Origin: Lichenostomus cassidix
Taxonomy: Eukaryota; Chordata; Aves; Passeriformes; Meliphagidae
Direction: 5' to 3'
NCBI GenBank assembly: GCA_008360975.2
Contig: CM039198.1
Coordinates: 9,692,547 to 9,756,546, forward strand
DNA length: 64,000 nt
Shown: in pieces, positions 48,801 to 57,800 of the stretch
How the letters are laid out: each line of letters opens with the position of its first letter
Numbering within the stretch: position 1 is the first letter of the stretch
Program-made: the position numbers and the translations under genes
The notes under the pieces: generated by a model
Seen by the model: only the letters and a program-made list of their open reading frames with translations
Database searches by the model: none
Told to the model about the DNA's origin: nothing

Positions 48801-51800
48801 GACTTCAGTTTGTGTAGGGGCATTATAGTCTGTGATAAATGCAGTGTACAGCACCAGGGCAGGAAGGAAAGTCCCCCTGGTAGCACTTTGCTCCCAGCTC
48901 TGTGGGTCTGAGTGGGCAGCTGGTGCCAGGCAATGCCCCAGCAGTGCCCAGGATGAACATAGCCCTCTAGAGGAGCCAGGGTGAAAAAGGCAGAAGAAGA
49001 TACTCACGTGGCATGATGCCTTGGTCTGCCAGCTGCTCACGGGTTCTTCTCTGCTGGAGCCGTAGCTGTAAAACTGTGAGAGAGAGAGTGTCAGGGAGAG
49101 GGGCAGGATTGTACTGAGGTGCTAATACAAAGTGAGTGGGGTCTGTGTGTGGCACAGAGGTCTGGCACTGATCCCTGCTGCTGCTGGACCAGCCTTGTGA
49201 ACAGAGTGCTCCAAGCCAAGGGGCTGCCAGGGAGGAGCTGAAAGGCTGTACCCACCCTGCCCTGCCTTCTGCACAGAGGAGCAGGGCTGGGCTGCTCTGG
49301 CACAGGCAGCACCCAGTGCCTAGGACAGGCTGAGCCCTGCCTGGCACCTGCAATAGGGGCATCAATGACTGTGGCTTCAGCTCATGTTGTTGCTGAGCTC
49401 GGAGCTCTGAAGTTGGGATGTTCTCCCTCACCCAAGCACTGTGGGCTGAGTCGAGCTTTCCAACTCCATCAGCCTTCTGGGGGCCTGGCAGCACATTTTC
49501 AGCACATTTTCAGCCCATTGAGGGGGATGCAGATATGCTTGCTGGACCCAGGGGATACAGATAATGTGGTGAGGAATGAATAGTGCCATATCTGTGTGAA
49601 CACACTGCTCCAAGGACCTGGAATCTCCCATATAACTTCCTTTTAGAAGCAATGTGCTGACAGATGGGAATGACCCACTGAGTGGCTTAGTGCCAGCTTA
49701 ACCTCAGCTACAGAGCATCAACTAGGCATCCAGCAAAGAAGCACCTCTCAATATTTACATCATGTAGTGATAGCTCACCACACCTGCAGCCTGCCTTGTG
49801 CAAGGCTACAGATCTCTGCATAGCCCAGGGCTGCACAAGTTAGCTCATCCCATCACCTGGGTAACCATGCCTGTACTTTGAGTTAGTATCATGTTCTACA
49901 CCTTGGGTTTTGCAAATTTGTCATCAAGAGAACATCTGCATCACAAGGTAAAACCACAAAACTCAATTCCATGCTTTCCTGCTGGAGGCTCAGTACAGCT
50001 TGCCACGAGGATCTGACATAACTGCACATTTATTCCCTGCCCACCAGCACAGCCCCAGGCTGCTTCCCCTGAGCTGCCTGGAATGAGCTAGGGTTGGAAG
50101 GAAAAGAAAGGCAAGAACAGCATTTTCATCCTTGGAAACAACCTGCTGAGCTCTCCCAACAGCTCATGTCTAAAATGCAGCTTCCCTGGGATGTGGGATG
50201 GAGCTGAAAAACAATCCCTTCCAGAGCAGTCCCCCAAGCATGAGGCTCCCTGAGATGCCATTGCTTGTGACTTTTCCATGTCCTCTGTACAAACCATGTT
50301 TCACATTCAGAGCAAATGTTTAGTGAAGGCCTCATGTGGGACAATGATCTCCTGCCAAATTCCAGCACTTCTTTGGACACCAAAGATAGATTCTTGCTGT
50401 GAGGGAAAAATGCAGCCTTCAGTATGTGGTGAAGTCTGTGTGTGTGCTGCTCTTCTTAAGCCAGGGTGAAACTGGTAGCTGAAGTCACTGGCAAACCTTG
50501 CTGCCAGGGGAGTCTGTAGCCCTCCACTGCCCCATGGCAACACCCCCAGTCAGCACTGGTTCTGCCTGGGGGCACAGATTTGGACCCTCACGCTCTGAGT
50601 ACCTACATTGCACCCAGTTATCTGACCCTTTGCAGAATCATTCCCCTCATGGGCCCTCAAACCAAACAACACAGTCCATGCTTTGGGCGTGCCTGTTTCT
50701 CCTCCTGGGCTATACAGGCAGTTTAAAGGTAACAAGCTCATGGCTGGTATCTTACTCAGGCTGAGATGTACCCCAGTTTCTCTGTGTAGAACCTTCTCCA
50801 TGACTGCTCACAATACTGAAGATCTGTGCAGAGCTTGGCACTTTCCCTGAGGAAAAGATGGATCTTTATGGAAAGGAGCTAAGGGTGTGGCTAGCACAGG
50901 TCTTTCCCATGAGAAATCTTTTTGTGTTTTATAAATAAAGATAAGGTTTGGATGTTATTAAAAACAGTGTCCCAAGACTTGGACAGTGCAGACCTGGCCA
51001 ATCAGGCCTAGGGGGAGGTTTTTGACTGACCAATCTGGGTGACTTTTGAAAACTCTATATATATGATGAAATCAAAACAATAAAGGCCTTTTCCTTCTTG
51101 CCACTGAGAACTGGATTCTTCTCTCTGCTAGCGGCTCAACAGCGACATAAGGGTGCTCAGAGACTGTTCAAGAATAAAAATGATTTGTCGCTCACCCAAG
51201 AATGGTTCTCTGCTCTCCCAGTCCTGGTCCAATATCCCAGGCATCAGAGCATCCTGCCTTCAACTGAGGCAATTTACATACAACATCACATCATTAACAG
51301 GAATCAGAGACAGCACAGCCTTCTCGAGTCACATACACCACCCTGTCAAGGACACAGCAGTGTTCCACCAGGCTGTAAAATATCCTGAGTGAGGATCCTC
51401 CATCACTTCCCTTCACAGCTCCCACGTGTGCCAAATTATTTGCACCATTTCACTCCAACTTCCGACACAGCCAGACCAAGTGATGTACCACATCCACGTT
51501 GGCAAGGGGGATTCTAACACTCTGTGCATTCAAGGCCCACATTCCCTGCTGCTTCTGCTTATTTCATAGCCCTTCCTAGCAAACAAACAATTCACCAGCC
51601 CCACTGAGCAGCCAGCTGTCAGGCAGGCTGGTGAGGAGAAAAAGGAGAGGGTACAAATTCCCTTGGAGCATAGCTTGGGAGGTGATGATGATTTCCTGTG
51701 TGGTGGGCATAAGATTCATCATCTGCCCTGATGCCAGAAGTGACGAAAATGTGTGGGTTTCACTGCCACAGCTCTCCCTCTGCTTGGCTGCAGGAGCAGA

Positions 51801-54800
51801 ACTTGGGAACCCCGATTTCCCAGATCCCACTGCCTTCCAGTGAGCAGGGCACAGTCTGGGGAATCCCACCCCACTGCAGCTGGTGTGTGCTCCAGCTCAC
51901 AGCCCCTCCTTTGCCTCCTGCCCTGTGGACAGACTGTCACAGAGGGAATCTGGGGCTATGTAATGATAATTTTGTGCAAGAAGTAAAGGTCTTCAATGTG
52001 GCTTTGTGTGCTGATGGGTAGAAAGGCGGTGACCCAGCAATGTCACTCACTGCTCTGGTGTGGCAGCTGAGCAATTCCATGGGCAGGTCACCTCCCCCAG
52101 ACAAAGAGTTCGCTGTGGGCCATGCTGAGCTTACAAACGTCCTTAAGTCTGGCCCATCTTTAAACTACAGGGCAAGGAGGAAAATTTTATCCAGCCTTGC
52201 CTGTTCAGGGCATGCTGTCAAAAAATGTGAGGACAGGCCAGTGAAAGCACCAGCCATTTCCAGGAGCACACACTCAATGGTTGAAACAGTCATTTCAGCC
52301 ACCAAATATTCATCCAAACCTGGGCCTCCTCACGCAGTAGGATGCATGACTTGACTCTCAAATATCTCTGTGAACTTCCAAAATCTGTTGCAAACCATGT
52401 GAAGAACCCTAGTGGACAGTGTCAGACAATAATACTGAATATCCCTGCACAAGAGGGAATCAGCCTCTAAGGCAGTGCTGTAGTTTGCAGCTTGGCAGCT
52501 GCCAGCTCAGGGCTTGCACCTTTCCCTTTCAACCAACAGTGCTTTAAAACAGTGCTGGAGGAGCCTCTGTCACCATCCAAACTACCACTTAGCTGCTTCT
52601 TTCCTTGCAGTCTGTTGATGCTGTGTCTGACTCCAGCTGCATTCCTGTCTTCTTCCTTTGCTGCATGTCTGGAAGTCTGAGCTCGGAGTGCTGTCACCTT
52701 CAATGTACGGGAATTGAATTTTCATGAATATTCTTATTTTTCAAAGGAACTGCTCTGCTAACACTTCAGATGAACATTTATGATACAAAGAGTAGTGGCT
52801 GGAGCACTGAACAGACAAACTTGGTCCCACTCCCCAGGATCCTTGTTGTCTGCCTGCACCAGCTTGGATGGTAAGAAGTGCCAGCCAGGAGCAGCCATGC
52901 ACACTGGTCATCCTGTGCTACCACCAGCTGAGAAACAGCCTTTCTTTCAGCAACCCTGCTCCCTCCTGTGGACGGAAATCCTGAGAAATCCTCCCGGGGT
53001 GATGAGAGGCATGGCAGACCTATCCCAGTGAGTTTGCTCATGAATTTTTTCTGTTAGAAATACTCCTCACTTCTGTGCTAGCACCAAGTCCCACTTACTG
53101 ATCCCAGATTCCAGAAATGTCCTGTGCAGTAGGGCTGTGTCAGTGATACAGACAAGACCTCCTGGCATCAGTCACAGCTGCTTCTGGTGGCCTAAGCTCT
53201 GAGCAACTACCCATGACTTGCAGTCATGAGTCATTCTCCTCTGTAGGAGCTGACCTCAGAGCTGTAGAAAGCTAAGAGGACAGCTTGGGCCTGGTGATGC
53301 ACAGAAAAGACATGTTCAAATCTTCTCTCCACCCCAGGAACAGGCAGATCCAGCCATCTGCTTCAGCCTGGGAGGACACTTTGTGTCTGGTGCTCAGCAG
53401 ACAGTCAGGGTGGGATGGGACTTTCATCACCTGCACCAGAGCATCTCCCCACTGGGGTATTTGCCAGAGCACTCCCAGCACCATCCTCTCCTTGGGGAAT
53501 TGGCTTTAGCAGCACAGGGGATGAGCAGCATCAGGCATGTGTCCCATGGAGTGGGGGAAGTGCCCTCCTCACAAGGTTCAGGACAAGGACAGGCAGGCAA
53601 AGCCATGGCTGACCTGAGCTAGTGCTGGAGCTAGTCTGTCTGCAAGGAGACTGCTGAAAAAGCAGCAGCAAGGCACTGTCCCTTCTGCCACATTCCTGCC
53701 CTTCGTGACTCAGAGCTGGGGTTTGGAGTGTGAGTGAACCTCAGTGGTGCACAGGTTAGGGACAGCTCTGCTGGGGTGGGGGAATTTGCCAAAAAATTTG
53801 GAGTGATGAGGGGAGACTCCTGTTTGTACCAGCAGCAGTTTGGCTGCCCATCAAACAGCAGCTGGGCAAAGGTGAAACACAGGTCTGTCCATGGCCATGG
53901 AGTGTAGCAGAGGAGCCTGGTGATCTGCCCCTGGCAGACTGGCAGAAAGTGGCTCTGGAATCACAGAATATCCAGAATTGGAAGGGACCCATGAGGGTCA
54001 TCGGATCCAACTCCTGGCCCTGCTTTGGACCCAGCACCCTTGAAAGGCAGGGCTGCTATGGGCTGTGGAGTGGCTTTTCATATAATGTCAGGTATTGTGT
54101 GAGCCTGCTGGGAGAGAGGAGCTGCCCTGTGGACTGTCCCAAGGTCCCAGCAGGGCAGGATCACTCTGGCAGGTTCAGTCATGTTCATGGCCTTCTCATG
54201 ACTGTGTCTGTTCCTCACAGCTGCACCAGGAAGAAGAGTTTGTTCCCAAAGCAGGATATGGGAAGGACTGTGGGACTCCTTCCCAGCTGAGCAGCAGGCT
54301 GGCATCAAACTCCAATGTGGAGTGATTCTGAGCTGAGTGACAAGCCAGCCAGCCTCCTTGGTGCTGAGAGTCATAGGGCTCGCTTTTCTGGAGCTGCTGT
54401 TGTGCAAAAACACCTCAGCCAGACTTTGTCTTGAGCCCCTCCATGGATCTCAGCCCATCTGCTCTGCCCATAGCCATGAGCCACAATGTGATTTCTCTGT
54501 AACATCATGTCCCCAGGCCTGTGTTATCCACATGTAGGACCTGTGTGAGCAGAGGTGAAGCTCAGAGATAGAGCTGGAAATGGCACTGCTCAGCTAGGAC
54601 AGCCATGGACAGCCCTGGTCAGTCCTTTCCCAGGTGGGTGCTGCTTTATCTCTGCCTGTGATGTCACTTCAGAGCTGGGAGCATTTTACTTCTAACAGAT
54701 AGATGTGCTACAAATGTGTGTGTTACCTGGGAGAGTGCGCTGAAAAATATCTACATTGGTGAGAACTGCATTTCTAACCCCAAGCCCAGGTCTTCAGTAC

Positions 54801-57800
54801 CTTGGAAGAGACACTAGGCTAGCACAGCTGGCTAGCAAAGAGCCCAGACCACCAAATGGGCACAACCAGCTGTGAAATCCCTCTGGAGGCTGTGTCCATC
54901 AAAACATGCAACTCCAATGTCACCAGGGTCCTGAGAACAGGCTCTCAGCTTGGAGTCACCCCTTCAGCATCCCCCTGACCAGCCCAGACAGATGTCTCCT
55001 GAAGCACAGTGAGGTATGTTTCGATCTGTGCTACAACACATGCTTGACTGACAAAGAAGCATTTGACTGCCCACTAAATCACTGAGGTACAAGATGCCAG
55101 AAAAATGAAACCAAGCACAAACTGATCTACACCAAGTCAGCGCTTTACAAAAACTTCACAAAACAGTCTCATCAGTTACAGCGAGGCCATGGTTTGAACA
55201 CACACACTGACTGTGACCTGCACGAGTTCACAATCTGAGAGGAAACACAGGCACATGCTTTATCTTTGGACACCAGGAAAATCAAAATAAAGGTTCTGCC
55301 AAAACGCCTGGCCAAACACCCTACCAAGACCTATTCTCTTCTGCCTTTATTGACCTGCTGATTTTGGTCCAAATCACTCTCGCCACCGAAGGCAGACAGA
55401 ATAAATTCCTCTCTCATCTCAGTTTCATTCAACCCTTATGTGTAAGCATGAATCCTTTCCTTCATGGAGCCAGGCAAGTGTTCTCTGCAAACCCACACCC
55501 ATGTGTCCACAATTAGGCCTTGGTACCCCATGCCAAGCCATGCAGAGCCTTATTTATAGTGTTAAACTTTCACTTCTCACCAATTATCTGAACTACCGCT
55601 GAAATTAGGCAGATGTTGGCCTTGTAAACTCTTTACATGCAGCTGCAAAAAAAGCTCAGGGTTAAGGTTGGATCTGCGTATCCAGCTTTGTTTGCTTTGT
55701 CCGATGCCAATGCTTCTCCTCTGCTGGAGAACACTTGGTTTGTACTCAAAGCAAGAGATCACATAGATGATCATCTCTGGAAAGAGTTAAATGTGTTTCT
55801 GGAACAGCACTTAGATGTCCTAGTTGATTTAGTGCAATCCCATTGATAGTTGGATCGTATGGGATAGCATGGCAGACTTGAAGAATCATCATTCCTGCAA
55901 AATTTGTCAGGATGACCTCAGATCAGAATATTTATCTTCGGCCAAACAGACAAAATAAAGAGGCACACAGATCCTTGAGAAAGGGAAGCAGGACCCTGCC
56001 AGACTGCAGCATGATGGTGATTTGCTCTCTCTCCTCTGGAGTGGCTCCTGGTGCCTGGCACTGGGATAGCCACTGTCCCTCCACATGGCACAGCTGTGCT
56101 GGTCCTTCACTGGGGACATGAGAACAGGAGAAACCCCTGTGGTACTCCAGGGATGAGTGCTGGGCACACTGTGAAAAGCCACTGCCACCAGTACAGCAGC
56201 CTTTCCTGGATAAACACACTTTTGCTTGCTCCTGATGCTGTTAGATGGAAGTGAGAGACTGGAGAGTTGACCTTGGAGCCACACCAGTGCCACCATCTTC
56301 TAGCTGCCACCTCCTCACTCCACTTTCTGCCTGATGCATAACACAGAGATTGAAGGGATTCTGGGATGAGGAAACAACAAGTAATCCATCTCTAGCTCCC
56401 CTTAACACACTCACATAGCTCCTTCAGCTGCTCAGCGTGTGCAGGCCATGGAGAGACAGCAAAAGTTTAGTTATTAAGATTTACTTCAGCCCTCTTTAAT
56501 ATTGGCCTGGAATCCTTCAAAAGGGATTCAGACTCATCATGAGTCATGGAGCACAGCTAATCCTTCCCAAACCTGGGGAGCAAACAAAGCCTCACACCTG
56601 CTGGTTCAAGAGCGTTTCCAAAGCGATGGTGCATAGCTAAGTGTGGCTCCTTGGGGCTTGGCATTTCGGGGGCTGATCCCAAAATCCTGCCTTTGTGCAA
56701 GCTACACAGCTCTCTGGAGCTGCTGCTGCCCCGTGGCACAGCCCCTGGGCCATGCAGGATGGTGTGGGCACAGCCATGGGCTGTCTGAGACTTTGAACAC
56801 TCTTCCAAGTGAATGGAGGATGGTAAATCAGAGCTCTGCACCTCCTGCCATCCTTGTGGGGCTTTAGAGCTGGCAAAGCCTGCACACAGAGCAGGGACAC
56901 CACAAGAAACTGTCCCATAGTGACTTTGCAAATAAAAGAGATTCATTGAATGCTAGCTTTTTCTTCTCTATTCCCCATGTTATTAAAAATCCAGCAAAAA
57001 CTGAAAGCAGCTTTATTGACTTATTTGGGTTTCTCAGCATCCTGGTCTCCTCCCACTGTCTCACACCCTGTGACAACCAGGGCTGTGCTGTGGCCATGTC
57101 CCACAACACCAGCGGTCACAGCCGTGGGGACAGCGAGGTGCAGAAACACATTTGGGATTTTGGTGAGCCCAGCTAAAAAAAATCAACAGGCAGAGAAATC
57201 TTGTTGAATGGGAAGCCTGTCTTTCACCAGGCCATAGCAAGGGACAGCAGTTGTGGGAATAAATAATGAACCAAAGAATGCCCCACAAATTGACTATCCT
57301 AGAAATGCTGAAAGTCATGAGAATTTATGGATGCAAAGACCCACAAAGTTTACTTTTCCTGGAGAATCATTTGAAAAATATGTTTAGAGAGCCCACTGTT
57401 GGTTCCATAATAAAGCCAGCTTACAAATAAACCAGAAATGAGCCTTGAAAACAATCCTGGTTCATCTGAAAAGAATGCAGGGACAATGCACAGCCCGTCC
57501 TCCGCTCCTCAGGGAGGTGGCAGTGTTGCTTTGTACATGCTGGAGGAATTGTTGCGGACTGAGATTTTTTTCCAAATGAACAGCAGTGTACCATAATATA
57601 CCAACAAAATTTAAGGAATGACTTAATCTAATGAAATGTAAGATCAGAGCGATATGGAAACCACACCAAAGACCTGGACCCAGGCTTTGTATAATTCAGC
57701 CAGACTAGGACACTTGTGTTTGCACACACACTCTGGGGTTTTCAACCAATTGCCAACTTTGTATTTGCTGAGAAAACAAAGTTTAAGTTGACCACCCAGC

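Noticed and set aside
44102..49007. Possible alternative exon 2a of MYOCD (smooth-muscle isoform)
   Set aside because: I looked for a short exon with suitable splice sites and an in-frame stop but could not identify one with any confidence; the mammalian exon is not remembered well enough to match.
55637..55846. 69-codon plus-strand open frame in a distinctive AT-richer stretch of MYOCD intron 1
   Set aside because: The peptide resembles no family I know, and there are no splice or promoter signals. It could be old repeat debris or conserved non-coding DNA; nothing supports a gene.
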